Origin: Longirhabdus pacifica
Lineage (GTDB): Bacteria > Bacillota > Bacilli > Paenibacillales > DSM-105158
NCBI RefSeq assembly: GCF_004115085.1
Contig: NZ_QXJP01000016.1
Span: forward strand, 23,388-87,387
Length of the DNA stretch: 64,000 bases
Direction of reading: 5' to 3'
Position 1 is the first letter of the stretch, and every line of letters starts with the position of its first letter. Under the pieces are notes generated by a model that did no database searches, was not told the origin of the DNA, and saw nothing but the letters and a program-made list of their open reading frames with translations. Positions 53,543-63,790 of the stretch are shown one piece after another. The position numbers were made by a program, and so were the translations under genes.

Positions 53543-56218
53543 CTATTTTTTTGCTACACGATAAAACAGTTTCGCTAGTTCATTTACCACTACCATGATC
53601 GCTGACAAACCGATGATAAACAACCAATCTTGCAGCGACAACAACGTAATGTTGAATATGTCATTAAAAATAGGCGTCACCACGAGCACGAATTGAATTC
53701 CTATCCCTAATATAATGGCTCCCACTAAATATTTGTTGCTAAACCATCCGACCTGAAATATAGATTTCCTCGTATGACGCAAATTTAAAGAGTGGAATAA
53801 CTGTGAAACACTCAACGTAATAAACGCCATGGTTTGTGCGTATATGAGCTGACTGTCACTTAAGGCACTAAAATCAATAGAAAAAAACGTACTCTCCCCC
53901 GTCTGCCATCTCAACGCTTCCATAAACGCAATTAACGTAAGCAATCCGATCAATGTTCCGTTCAATACGGTGTAGATTCCTGTTTTTTTAGATAATATAT
54001 TTTCTTTCGGATCTCTTGGATGATGTTTCATCGCGTCTGGATCGTCTGGATCTACACCTAAGGCGATCGCTGGGAACGTATCTGTAATGAGATTCACCCA
54101 CAAAATATGTATTGCGGTTAAAGGGGCAGGCCAACCTAACAAAATGGCGATAAATAAAGCTACAATTTCACCGAAGTTACAAGATAACAAAAACAACACG
54201 GACTTTTTAATATTTTGATATATGTTTCTGCCTTCTTCTACAGCAGACACGATCGTAGAAAAGTTATCATCCGTTAATACGATATCTGCTGCCCCTTTGG
54301 CCACATCCGTACCACTCTGTCCCATCGCAACACCAACGTCAGCTTGTTTTAATGAAGGTGCATCATTCACCCCGTCACCCGTCATCGAAACGATATGTCC
54401 TTCTGCCCTTAATGCTTGTACAATTCGCACTTTATGTTCTGGAGAGACGCGAGCAAAAATATGCATCGTTTTACACTTTTCTTGCAAAACTTCATCGTTA
54501 ATTTGTTCTAACTGTTGGCCTGTCATCACTTCATCGTGATGATCCACCATACCAAGCTGTTTCCCAATAGCTAAAGCTGTTTTCGGGTTGTCCCCTGTAA
54601 TCATGACCGTCTTGATGCCTGCATGCTTACACTGTTGAATGGAATCTTTTGCTTCCTCACGAGGAGGGTCTATCATGCCCACTAGTCCTAACAGCACAAG
54701 ATCTTTATCTTCAATAGAAGGTTCTAATGTAACATCTGAAGGTAATGGCTTATACGCAATGGCAAGTACACGTAAAGCTTCCTTCGCCATGCTGTCCACC
54801 GCTTCATGGATGTGTTGAATATGCTGCTTCGTTATCGGTACATCTTCCCCATTCACATGCACATGAGACGCTCTCGGTAGTAAACTTTCGGTCGCGCCTT
54901 TAGCAAACAAAGTAAGGTCTTCATCCACTTGATACACGGTAGACATCATTTTTCGTTCAGAGTCAAAAGGAATTTCATACATACGCTCATACGTCTGTTC
55001 CAACTCCCTTTTGTCTTTGTTCACTTGTAATCCCGCACGAACTAAAGCAATTTCTGTTGGGTCACCGGCTTCTTTTTCCTCCGTCACCACCGCGTCGTTA
55101 CAGAGCACCATCGCATGTAAAAATAGCTGCTTTGAAGTATCTGTGGAAGACTGTTGTATAGCCTCTGGCTCCCATTTCTCATACGCACCGTTAGCATAAA
55201 AATGAGTAACCGTCATTTTATTTTGTGTTAATGTTCCTGTTTTATCGGAGCAGATGACGCTAACCGCCCCTAACGTTTCTACTGCGGGTAATTTACGAAT
55301 AATAGCATTGCGCTTAATCATTCGCTGTACGCCGAGTGCTAGCACAATCGTTACAATGGCTGGCAATCCTTCTGGTATCGCAGCAACAGCGAGACTTACG
55401 GAAATTAAGAACATCTCCAGCACTTCTCGACCTTGAAGATAACCGATAAAGAAAATAATACACGAGATTGCGATAGCAGCGATACCTAAAAACTTCCCTA
55501 AGCTTGCTAATTTCCGCTGCAACGGCGTCATTTCTTTTTCTTGCTTGTTCAGCATGCCAGCAATTTTCCCGATTTCTGTCTGCATACCAGTGCCTACCAC
55601 GACCCCTTCTCCTCTTCCGTAAGTAGAAAGTGTGGACATAAAGGCCATATTTTGTTGATTTGCTAATGGGGTATCTGGTTCGCCTGTCCAGTTTTCTTCT
55701 TTATCCACTGGTAACGATTCGCCAGTAAGCGAAGATTCTTCGATTTTCAAATTAGCTGTTTCTGTGAGCCGAATGTCTGCTGGAATGTATCTACCTGCAT
55801 CAATCAATACGAGATCACCAGGTACAAGTTCTTCCGATGGGATTTCTTGTACGACGTTGTCACGCTTGACGACTGCTTTCGGTGTGGACATTTTTTTCAG
55901 TGCTTCTAATGACTTTTCTGCTTTAGACTCTTGGATGACACCAATGACAGCATTAAGTAAGATAACGATAAAAATAATGATCGCATCGGCAATTTCACCA
56001 ACCACTGCGGAAATAACAGCAGCAGCAATAAGGATGTAGATGAGGATGCTGTTAATTTGCTCCCAAATGAGTTTTAGAACGGTTGGCTTCTGATTCTCTG
56101 TAAACTCATTCCGTCCCTCTTTCTTCAATCGCTCTTCCGCTTCTTGCTGTGTGAGTCCATCGTGAGGAGAAGTTTTTAGTTCATTTGTCACTTCTTGTAC
56201 GTTTTTGGTAAACCACAT
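53543..56218 (-). CDS. P-type calcium-transporting ATPase (P2A, YloB-like)
   Basis: An 891-residue cation pump. The N-terminal cation-ATPase domain is followed by the actuator motif [10 protein letters not shown] near residue 160, the ion-site helix [20 protein letters not shown] near 280, the phosphorylation motif [13 protein letters not shown] near 320, the nucleotide-binding [10 protein letters not shown] region near 430 and [20 protein letters not shown] near 590. [17 protein letters not shown] lies in the C-terminal membrane part. P2A pumps of this kind export calcium, and a similar pump appears in Bacillus spores. ATG 56218 ([10 protein letters not shown]) is chosen over 56260. Confidence 0.92.
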   Translation of the reverse strand: MWFTKNVQEVTNELKTSPHDGLTQQEAEERLKKEGRNEFTENQKPTVLKLIWEQINSILIYILIAAAVISAVVGEIADAIIIFIVILLNAVIGVIQESKAEKSLEALKKMSTPKAVVKRDNVVQEIPSEELVPGDLVLIDAGRYIPADIRLTETANLKIEESSLTGESLPVDKEENWTGEPDTPLANQQNMAFMSTLSTYGRGEGVVVGTGMQTEIGKIAGMLNKQEKEMTPLQRKLASLGKFLGIAAIAISCIIFFIGYLQGREVLEMFLISVSLAVAAIPEGLPAIVTIVLALGVQRMIKRNAIIRKLPAVETLGAVSVICSDKTGTLTQNKMTVTHFYANGAYEKWEPEAIQQSSTDTSKQLFLHAMVLCNDAVVTEEKEAGDPTEIALVRAGLQVNKDKRELEQTYERMYEIPFDSERKMMSTVYQVDEDLTLFAKGATESLLPRASHVHVNGEDVPITKQHIQHIHEAVDSMAKEALRVLAIAYKPLPSDVTLEPSIEDKDLVLLGLVGMIDPPREEAKDSIQQCKHAGIKTVMITGDNPKTALAIGKQLGMVDHHDEVMTGQQLEQINDEVLQEKCKTMHIFARVSPEHKVRIVQALRAEGHIVSMTGDGVNDAPSLKQADVGVAMGQSGTDVAKGAADIVLTDDNFSTIVSAVEEGRNIYQNIKKSVLFLLSCNFGEIVALFIAILLGWPAPLTAIHILWVNLITDTFPAIALGVDPDDPDAMKHHPRDPKENILSKKTGIYTVLNGTLIGLLTLIAFMEALRWQTGESTFFSIDFSALSDSQLIYAQTMAFITLSVSQLFHSLNLRHTRKSIFQVGWFSNKYLVGAIILGIGIQFVLVVTPIFNDIFNITLLSLQDWLFIIGLSAIMVVVNELAKLFYRVAKK

Positions 56219-56775
56219 ATGACCCCCTACTTTCCCGTTAAGTTGAACAAGTGATTTCACTGCAGTCCATGCTCTGACTTTGTAGACGAATAATCTATAT
56301 ATAGGTTGTCTAATATTTGCCTTATTATAACAAGAAATGTGATTTTGGGTGATTAGGGTGGTTTGGGGGAGGGATTATAGTCTTATAGAAAATCCAGTAT
56401 GTACAGGGAGTTATAATAAGCTTCAGTTCTTCATTATATAAATGCCAAAATAAAAATATGGAGCAAATTACTAGCTACTAAATATAACTCCCTAATTTTT
56501 TCGTTTGTTAAACGCATATGAAATTAAAAAGCAGTTCTCAATATTATAATTTTTCAATGACCATACAAAATTATTGATGGTTCCAGTGAGGTGTCTAATA
56601 TGCTTAACAAATAAGCAATCTCTACAAATAATTATCAATGCAAACGGAAACCCCATTGTTTCTTATAAACAGGCCCTAGCAGTAAATACTTGAAAGATTA
56701 AAAAAACTAATATTTAAACGAAGTTTTGTTTTCAAATTTCAAAATTATCATTTTTGTCTAACATAGCTAGGAAGA
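56219..56775. other. AT-rich gap marking the border of the defence-like island
   Basis: No gene longer than 60 codons is supported here. The base composition turns more AT-rich towards 56.7 kb. I see no tRNA, repeat or terminator clear enough to call. Confidence 0.5.
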
Positions 56776-58662
56776 TCATTTTACAAATTTTAAGAAATTT
56801 TTTATATAGTTTGATTCCTTATAGAACATTTCATTCACACCAGCACGTGATTGGTATGAAATATATCTATTAATTATTTTCTGACTGTATTCCTTTTTTA
56901 ATGTTCCAACTTTTCTAAGTTTACCATCCATTAAATTGTGTTCAATTTCATTATTATTTAAAGTGTGTACATTGAAAAAATCCCATTTAATAAAAATTAA
57001 TTTATTTCCTTCATATTCTGGTATAGCTGACCAATGAGCATTTTCTTTATTATTTTTCAAATCATTTTCAACTACTTCCTTTTGTTTGTATCCTATAATA
57101 AATTTCAAGTTACCTTTAACTTTGTTATTTGCTATATCGCACAAAGGAGTAATACATAACATATATTTCTCCATGATAGAAACTTTTGACTGCTTGCATT
57201 TTATATTATTTTTTGAGATATTTTTTATACGAACTTCCTTCTTATCGTGATTAGTTTTCCATGTAATAGTACGAGATGTTTTATTAAAAAAAATACGAGG
57301 TGGTTTAACTTTATTCGCTATTATTGTTCCTGTTTCAATATTATTATTTTCATCCATCATATTAAATTTCATCATTCTGGTAAAATAAACCGTTTCTTTC
57401 AAAAAAGACTTTTTGAAATCTTCTTTATTTGAATGTTCTGCTCCATTAGATTCACTAATATAGCTTTCCCATAGTATAAGTAATAACACAATTTGTTTAT
57501 CGTATTTATTTAGTTTATTACCATTCCATTCAAAGGTCTCTTTACATATCTCCCTTATGGAGAATTGGAATTTTTCCAAACAGTTAATTTCACTATTTGC
57601 TATTTTCTCAACCAACGTTTCAACAAATTCTTTATCAACTAGCTTTTTTTTAAGGTCTTTCAACTCATTCAACTTAATAGATAACATATCAAATAAATAA
57701 TCAGTTGTTTCTTTTTCTATATAACCTTTATCTTTCAGAGCTATTATAAGTCTCTCCTTTTTTCTCTCAAATAAAAAATGATTTCTAAAAAACTTAGTAT
57801 TGTCATCAACAAGCACACTTGATAATAATGTGTCATTAATGAAAGGTCTTATTTCATTGTTTGCTATTTCTGAAGTAAGTATCTGAGAAAAAAGCACTTT
57901 TTCAAATGAGACATTAAATTTTTGTATAGTTTTATGGATGTTATTATTTATTTTTTGAGCACATTCCATAAAATGTAATGTTGTGCTTTTATCTTTTATA
58001 AGTACTGAGGCAATATTACCCATAAGATTATCTGGAGATACCATCTTATTCATAACAAACCCAAACAAAGAAGATGTACCATCTTCTTTAGGATTCTGAA
58101 AAAAGAATGATTTTTCATCCAAAATATTGTACTCATGTGATATTGATTTTAGTACTTCCTCTTTATTTTCTTTTGTATATATAACTACACATTTTAATCC
58201 ACTTTTATCATCTGTAAACATTTTCAAAATGTTTTTGGCAGCTGTCCCTACAGGGTGTACTCCATTGTTCTCTTCCATTTGCCAATCAATTATAAGTATC
58301 TTTGCATTACTTAGTACAGTTTGAATTTTTAACAGATTTTGTTGTATATCTATTGTCTTATCATAGCAGTAAGGATAAGTTATAATTCCATCATTTATGA
58401 ACCGTTCAAAAACATCATCCGATCCATAGCTATCTGATCGCTGTTCATTCTCTTTGGTAACAGCAACTTGATCGTTCATACCATCAACAAATTCTATTGT
58501 ATTAGAATCTATTACAGAAAAATCTATTTCATCATTACCTATCACAATTGGTGTTTGTTGTTCACTTAAAGTGTTTTTACCAAATTCGTCGTCGATAATA
58601 ACAGCATTATTAAAATAATCCTTTACAATATCTTTTGCTGATTCTATAATTGATGATTGCAT
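56776..58662 (-). CDS. Receiver-like domain protein, partner of the dual-ATPase protein
   Basis: A 628-residue protein. Residues about 1-190 look like a response-regulator receiver domain with a long insert: NNAVIIDDEFG (acidic pair), AKILIIDWQMEENNG (aspartate at the strand 3 position) and LKCVVIYTKENKE (threonine then lysine region). The middle is helical. The C-terminal 200 residues (for example IMEKYMLCITPLCDIANNKV and INRYISYQSRAGVNEMFY) are not recognised. It starts 3 nt after the stop of the gene encoding the ATPase and is translated from GGAGGTTAG. It could be the regulated effector of the system; no nuclease motif was found. Confidence 0.65.
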   Translation of the reverse strand: MQSSIIESAKDIVKDYFNNAVIIDDEFGKNTLSEQQTPIVIGNDEIDFSVIDSNTIEFVDGMNDQVAVTKENEQRSDSYGSDDVFERFINDGIITYPYCYDKTIDIQQNLLKIQTVLSNAKILIIDWQMEENNGVHPVGTAAKNILKMFTDDKSGLKCVVIYTKENKEEVLKSISHEYNILDEKSFFFQNPKEDGTSSLFGFVMNKMVSPDNLMGNIASVLIKDKSTTLHFMECAQKINNNIHKTIQKFNVSFEKVLFSQILTSEIANNEIRPFINDTLLSSVLVDDNTKFFRNHFLFERKKERLIIALKDKGYIEKETTDYLFDMLSIKLNELKDLKKKLVDKEFVETLVEKIANSEINCLEKFQFSIREICKETFEWNGNKLNKYDKQIVLLLILWESYISESNGAEHSNKEDFKKSFLKETVYFTRMMKFNMMDENNNIETGTIIANKVKPPRIFFNKTSRTITWKTNHDKKEVRIKNISKNNIKCKQSKVSIMEKYMLCITPLCDIANNKVKGNLKFIIGYKQKEVVENDLKNNKENAHWSAIPEYEGNKLIFIKWDFFNVHTLNNNEIEHNLMDGKLRKVGTLKKEYSQKIINRYISYQSRAGVNEMFYKESNYIKNFLKFVK

Positions 58663-58665
58663 ATA

Positions 58666-61600
58666 CTAACCTCCAAATTGAAGTGCTTTTTGATTAAACA
58701 AAATGTAAAAACATGCTCCTCTATGATGTCTAAGTTCTTGGCCTGAGGTTAATAATCCTATTATATGTCCTCTTGATTTGAGCATATCACGCGACAAAAA
58801 TAATCCTAGTCCTCTACCATCCGGTTTTCTAGAGAAAAATGGTTCAAAAACCCTTTCAGCATCATTTTCTTTTATTCCGATACCTGTATCGTGAATATAT
58901 ACATACTGGTGGTCATTAGAATTGTAAAAATGAATTTCTTTTATCTCTTGATTTAACATCCAATAAATTGAGTTTGAAATTAAATTAATAAAAGGAGCAA
59001 ACAAAACTACTTCCGCTTCTTTTATCGTCATGTCTTCAGATATATCATTTATTATCTTTATATTGTATTTCTTAATATCTGAAGCAAAAAATTTTAAAGT
59101 ATCACCTATATATTTCTTTACATTTATCTCTTTACGTCTATGTCTTGATTGCCGATATAATGGACTCATTCTTTCATGCAATTTCTCTAAAGATTTGAAA
59201 GCTAAAAATGTATTTTCTACTAAAGGGAGAATTTTAGTATGTCTTAATGATTTTTTTAATATTTGAAATTGATCACTAATTTTTGAATAAATAGAATTAA
59301 ACTCATGATCAGTGAGTTCAGTTGCTAAACCAAGGGCTGATAAATCTCTATAAGTAGTTAACTCTTGTTTTAAATGTCCAATCAATTGATCATCGTAACT
59401 CCATCGCTCTTTATTCAAAAGATTTTGCATAAAGCGTTCCAATAATATATTCAATTCATTTAGGACTAAAGAGTTTTCTAGAGAGTCTCGATAATTAGAA
59501 ATGTGATTATAAATTAATGAATTAGTTTCTTCTGATTTATTTAATAAGTTACGAACCTCTAAAATTTTATCATCATGAATATTTGTAGAATAGTTACTAA
59601 TGTTTAATCTCATGTTTTCTAACTCTATAATATACTGATCTAAGAATTCTTTTTTATATTTTTCATGTTCTATTTTTGTAATATTTAATTCGTCTTTTAC
59701 TATTGCCCCAACTATATCTTTGATTGAAGTTGTTAGGGCACTTTTCTTATCTGTTATTTCAGTGTCCACATTTTTTATTTGTGAGGCATATATATTGTTT
59801 ACTTGATTTATTTTGTTATCAATTTCATTTATAATTTCACTTTTTTGATTATTAGAATTGGAATTTGTTTTAACATTTCTTTGTTGCTTATTTTTTAACA
59901 GTTTCTCAATTTCATTTTCTATAAAATTATTGTAATTTTTCTTTAATTTGGCAATGTTGTTATTATATTTATTTATAATATCAAGTGAATCATATTCATG
60001 ACTATATCGTTTATTCACTACCCATTTTAAGCTGTCAAACTCATTAATATAACTGTTTGTTTCGGATCTTATACTTAATAATACAGATTCTATTGAAGTA
60101 TCACCAAGTGCAACCGTTTTTTCACCAATTTTTTTTATTGTTAATATGAGTTTGTTTTTTATAACTTTTCCTTTTTTATACAGATCACTTTCTATGTTAT
60201 TCATCCATGTATTTAATTTTTTAAAATATTGTTTTTCATTTTTTTCTTCCTTCTCTCGCTCTTCTTGAAATCTAGACTCCTCTTTCCTTTCGTTTATATA
60301 CTTTTCACGTCTACCTTCTGCATTAACATCTTTTGTACCTAAATAATCAGTAGCCCACCACTCCAGTAGATTCATTAATAAATTTTGAAAAACTTGAAAG
60401 TGATTATTCTCAACAAACCCTTCACGACTAGATTTGTCTATTAAGTATGGATTACCCTCTTTACTAATTTCTATGTACCCATACATTCTTCTGAAACTGA
60501 ATAAATATGTACCCGCTCTGATAGTTCTACGTTCCTCCACGTTTAAAAAATCATTATTTGTTTCTCCGTATGGTAATATTCTTAGTCCATCTCTGAATAC
60601 ATATAAGCCACCAACTTTTTTTAATTTTTCAGTAAGCTGCTTATGCTGATCTTTAGGAATACAAGATAATGCTGGAGTCCCCTCTACGTGAAACCATTTG
60701 ATTTTTATTGGACCACAATCGTCGGTTCCGTATACAATTCCTTTTGTTAAAATATCTTTGGAAACTTGTATATGTTCAGCCTTCTTTTGAACTCCCATAT
60801 ATGCAAAACCATCAAAAGCACCATTTATTATAGTTCCACGTAACGCGAAATCATATAAAAGAATATCATCGGAATTGAGCGCTGTCTCATTTTCAAGTTT
60901 AACTCCATTGATGTGTATTCTTGGAGTAAACATATCTTGTTCAGATTTTCTAGATAGAGAGTTATTATCTTCTTCGAGTTGATTCTCAAACAACTCAATA
61001 AAATTATAGAATGAAAATAACACATCTTTTAGTCTTTGCTTTCTTTTAAGAGCACTTGTTGAATCAATTTTCACATTACTATAAATTGTCCAATCCCATG
61101 TTTTTTCCAAGGCTTTTATATAAAAGATTGTTCCACCACCCTGTCTATCCATCTGTCGAATTTTTGTTAATATTGCATCGTTAATATTAAAATTCTTCAC
61201 ATCGTATATAACTCTTGTGTATAGATTATCATCCCATTTTTCTTTATGATAAAAATTAGACATCATTATATTTTTAAGTTCTTGTAAATTATTAGTTAAA
61301 TAGTAAATTAAATCATCTGAAGATTTAAAGCTTTTTACAGGAATAACTATATCTTCGATATACAAATCCTCGTTTCTAAATAGTTCCCAATGTAAATATA
61401 GAACTACCCAGGGGTCTTCACTAGCGAATCTTTTTTTAGAAATAATTAGAAGTTGATCTCCTAAAATAGATATAGCCAATCTTCCTATACCTTTCTCCCC
61501 AATTTTCACTCGATTTTTTTTGGTTCTAACTACATTTTTGCTTTTCTTGGAATAAGTTCCTAATATAAGCCATTTATTCTCGATATCACTTTTATCCATA

Positions 61601-61779
61601 CCGTCACCATCATCCGATATAGTTATACAATCATTGTTGCTATCAATGTTTATAAGTCCTTCATTAGCATCAGCATCATATGAATTTCTTAACAACTCTG
61701 TTATAGCTGTTACTTCGTCACGAACTTGCTGTTTTCCTAATAAATCAACTGCTCGTGCTTTGGTTTTAAAATTAGCCAT
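58666..61779 (-). CDS. Large protein with two GHKL ATPase domains (MORC/Hsp90-like N-terminus, histidine-kinase-like C-terminus)
   Basis: A 1037-residue protein. The N-terminal 170 residues form a GHKL ATPase: ITELLRNSYDADANEG (N box), SDDGDGMDKSDI (G1) and KIGEKGIGRLAISILGDQL (G2), as in MORC, MutL and Hsp90-like proteins. Residues about 480-780 are predicted coiled coil. The C-terminal part resembles a histidine kinase: ELTDHEFNSIYSKI (possible H box), INLISNSIYWML (N box), IHDTGIGI and FEPFFSRKPDGRGLGLFLS. GHKL ATPases next to DNA methylases and receiver-like proteins occur in restriction-type defence loci. Start ATG follows GGGGAGAG. Confidence 0.78.
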   Translation of the reverse strand: MANFKTKARAVDLLGKQQVRDEVTAITELLRNSYDADANEGLINIDSNNDCITISDDGDGMDKSDIENKWLILGTYSKKSKNVVRTKKNRVKIGEKGIGRLAISILGDQLLIISKKRFASEDPWVVLYLHWELFRNEDLYIEDIVIPVKSFKSSDDLIYYLTNNLQELKNIMMSNFYHKEKWDDNLYTRVIYDVKNFNINDAILTKIRQMDRQGGGTIFYIKALEKTWDWTIYSNVKIDSTSALKRKQRLKDVLFSFYNFIELFENQLEEDNNSLSRKSEQDMFTPRIHINGVKLENETALNSDDILLYDFALRGTIINGAFDGFAYMGVQKKAEHIQVSKDILTKGIVYGTDDCGPIKIKWFHVEGTPALSCIPKDQHKQLTEKLKKVGGLYVFRDGLRILPYGETNNDFLNVEERRTIRAGTYLFSFRRMYGYIEISKEGNPYLIDKSSREGFVENNHFQVFQNLLMNLLEWWATDYLGTKDVNAEGRREKYINERKEESRFQEEREKEEKNEKQYFKKLNTWMNNIESDLYKKGKVIKNKLILTIKKIGEKTVALGDTSIESVLLSIRSETNSYINEFDSLKWVVNKRYSHEYDSLDIINKYNNNIAKLKKNYNNFIENEIEKLLKNKQQRNVKTNSNSNNQKSEIINEIDNKINQVNNIYASQIKNVDTEITDKKSALTTSIKDIVGAIVKDELNITKIEHEKYKKEFLDQYIIELENMRLNISNYSTNIHDDKILEVRNLLNKSEETNSLIYNHISNYRDSLENSLVLNELNILLERFMQNLLNKERWSYDDQLIGHLKQELTTYRDLSALGLATELTDHEFNSIYSKISDQFQILKKSLRHTKILPLVENTFLAFKSLEKLHERMSPLYRQSRHRRKEINVKKYIGDTLKFFASDIKKYNIKIINDISEDMTIKEAEVVLFAPFINLISNSIYWMLNQEIKEIHFYNSNDHQYVYIHDTGIGIKENDAERVFEPFFSRKPDGRGLGLFLSRDMLKSRGHIIGLLTSGQELRHHRGACFYILFNQKALQFGG

Positions 61780-61850
61780 ATGATTCTCTCCCCAACTTAA
61801 TTAAAAAATTGTCAGATAAACTCGGTTCTAAATATATATAATTCTACATG

Positions 61851-61890
61851 GTTTATATTTTTCCTGTTTATATTTTTCCTGTTTATATTA
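61851..61890. repeat. 2.7 tandem copies of a 15-bp repeat in the divergent promoter region
   Basis: GTTTATATTTTTCCT occurs at 61851-61865 and 61866-61880, followed by GTTTATATTA. It sits midway between the divergent ATPase and methyltransferase genes and could be a regulator binding site. Confidence 0.75.
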
Positions 61891-61975
61891 GTTATTAACA
61901 GTGTTTTTTGCACAAAATTTTTGTTACTATAAATAGTAGTAAAACTTTTAGTTGATTGAGATGGAGGTACATCCT

Positions 61976-63112
61976 TTGAAGTTTACAGCTATAGATTTAT
62001 TTTGCGGAGTTGGGGGAACTTCCGAAGCTTTAAAAAATAAGTTTGAAAAACAATGTGCAGTAGAATTTGATCCAATCACTGCTGAAACCTATGCAGAAAA
62101 TCACGGTTCTGCACACCTAATTACAAAAGATATAAATAGAATCACAAAAAAAGAATTTTTAAATAAAACTAATCTTTCACTTGGACAGTTAGATTTATTG
62201 ATCGCTACACCACCATGTCAAGGATTCTCAAGACATTCAAGAAAAAAAAGCAAGGATCAAGTTGATTATAGAAATAAACTAATATTTCATTTACTTCGAG
62301 TAAGTCATTATTTTCATCCAAAATATATTTTCTTTGAGAATGTAGGAAATATAGTGAATCATAAATATTTTTTATTATTGTTGAAAAAATTATCTAATAT
62401 TGATGTTGATGGGTATCCTATAAATAAAACAAAACCTTCATATCATTTGAGGTTTGAGGTAGTAAATGCTGCTAATTATAATGTACCTCAAAAAAGGAAG
62501 AGGCTAATATTACTAGGAAAAAAAATCAACTACTTCCCTTTAACTAGTGCATTTTTAAAAACAACTGAGAAGGGAATACCAATTATAATGGAACCACTAA
62601 AAGTTTGGCCAGAACATGAGGTTGCACCTCTTTTAGGGAACTATCTCAAACCATACAATTTAAAATCAATAAATGCAGGAGAAACTGATCCAGAAGATGA
62701 ATTACATACATCTAGAAATCTTTCTAATTTGAACATTAAGAGACTCAACGCTACTCCTCATAATGGAGGGAGCAGAAACTCTTGGCCTGAAGAGTTGTGG
62801 CTTAATTGTCACAAGAAAAAAAAGGTCAGTTATGGTGATGTTTATGGGAGAATGGACTACAACAACTACTCCCCCACCATTACATGTGGTTGTGTCTCTT
62901 TATCAAAAGGTAGATTTGGTCATCCTGTTGAAAATCGCGCAATTAGTTTACGTGAAGCAGCTCTTATACAAACATTTCCTAAAGATTATATTTTCAAAGG
63001 ATCAATAGAAAAAAAAGCTACTCAAATTGGAAATGCTGTTCCTGTCAATCTTGCTAAAGCATTTATAAAAGTAATTTACGAGGATTTATTAAGTTCAGGC
63101 ACTACTGCTTGA
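61976..63112 (+). CDS. DNA (cytosine-5-)-methyltransferase (Dcm family)
   Basis: A 378-residue methyltransferase. Motif I is AIDLFCGVGGTSEALKNKF at residues 5-23, motif IV is ATPPCQGFSRHS near 80 (catalytic Cys in PPCQ), motif VI is YIFFENVGN near 119 and motif VIII is NVPQKRKRLILLG near 171. Motifs IX-X are in the C-terminal part (REAALIQTFPKDYIF, QIGNAVPVNLA). The start is taken at TTG 61976, 6 nt after GGAGGT. It faces away from the ATPase operon. No restriction endonuclease gene is recognised next to it. Confidence 0.9.
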   Translation: MKFTAIDLFCGVGGTSEALKNKFEKQCAVEFDPITAETYAENHGSAHLITKDINRITKKEFLNKTNLSLGQLDLLIATPPCQGFSRHSRKKSKDQVDYRNKLIFHLLRVSHYFHPKYIFFENVGNIVNHKYFLLLLKKLSNIDVDGYPINKTKPSYHLRFEVVNAANYNVPQKRKRLILLGKKINYFPLTSAFLKTTEKGIPIIMEPLKVWPEHEVAPLLGNYLKPYNLKSINAGETDPEDELHTSRNLSNLNIKRLNATPHNGGSRNSWPEELWLNCHKKKKVSYGDVYGRMDYNNYSPTITCGCVSLSKGRFGHPVENRAISLREAALIQTFPKDYIFKGSIEKKATQIGNAVPVNLAKAFIKVIYEDLLSSGTTA

Positions 63113-63166
63113 ATTCTAAAAAGTATTTATATTATACAATTGCTGTGACAGATAGAAATATATTTC

Positions 63167-63621
63167 TCATTTGTTTGGTATACATGAATAGCATGTTCTA
63201 GTGTCTCCATCACAATGTTTGTGAAAATTATATAAATAGCCTACTATTTTTTTGCTATGTAAATCCAGCACAGAAAGAAAGTACCACCAGCCTTGTTGTC
63301 TTATATGAATATACTTAATAACTGCTATCCACTTTTCACTATTGGTGTTAGTTTCAAAATTTTGATTCATAAGTTTTTTCGTGCGTCTACTTAGCTTTTT
63401 GAATGAATTGGACGCTATTTTTTTTGATAATAGATCGAATGAATGCACGAAACATAATTCTTTGTACATGCTTTAAGGTTATTGTAACCTTTGCTTCCAT
63501 AAGTAATGTGCTTAAAACGCACCATATCTGCCATGACTTTCTTGATGAGTGCTTTATACTGTTTTTCATAACTAGATTGTTGTTTATAAAAGATTGTTAA
63601 TACGTATTTTTGTATACACAT
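63167..63621 (-). pseudogene. IS3-family transposase fragment, frameshifted
   Basis: Two overlapping frames (63415-63621 and 63167-63469) hold pieces of an IS3/IS150-type OrfB: HITYGSKGYNNLKA, then KKLSRRTKKLMNQNFETNTN, GGWW-like QQGWWYFLSVLDLHSKKIVG. The first catalytic aspartate is lost (KWIAVIKYI where WVTDITYI is usual) and the end is frameshifted. The element is inactive. Confidence 0.75.
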
Positions 63622-63790
63622 AAAACATTACAAAGTATCTTAATCGGTGGATTGTTTTTTCCTGTACATATGATGAATGATTTCTTGATCGGTTACCTTT
63701 TCGCGAATATGGTCATATCCTTTTTCAATATTCTACCACTAGCTTTAACCGTTAGTTTTTTTTACTGTAATGTGGATTATCAACAGAAAA

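Noticed and set aside
61976..63112. Classical type II restriction-modification pair
   Set aside because: No restriction endonuclease gene lies next to the methyltransferase in the window; the divergent ATPase and receiver-like genes are the only partners seen.
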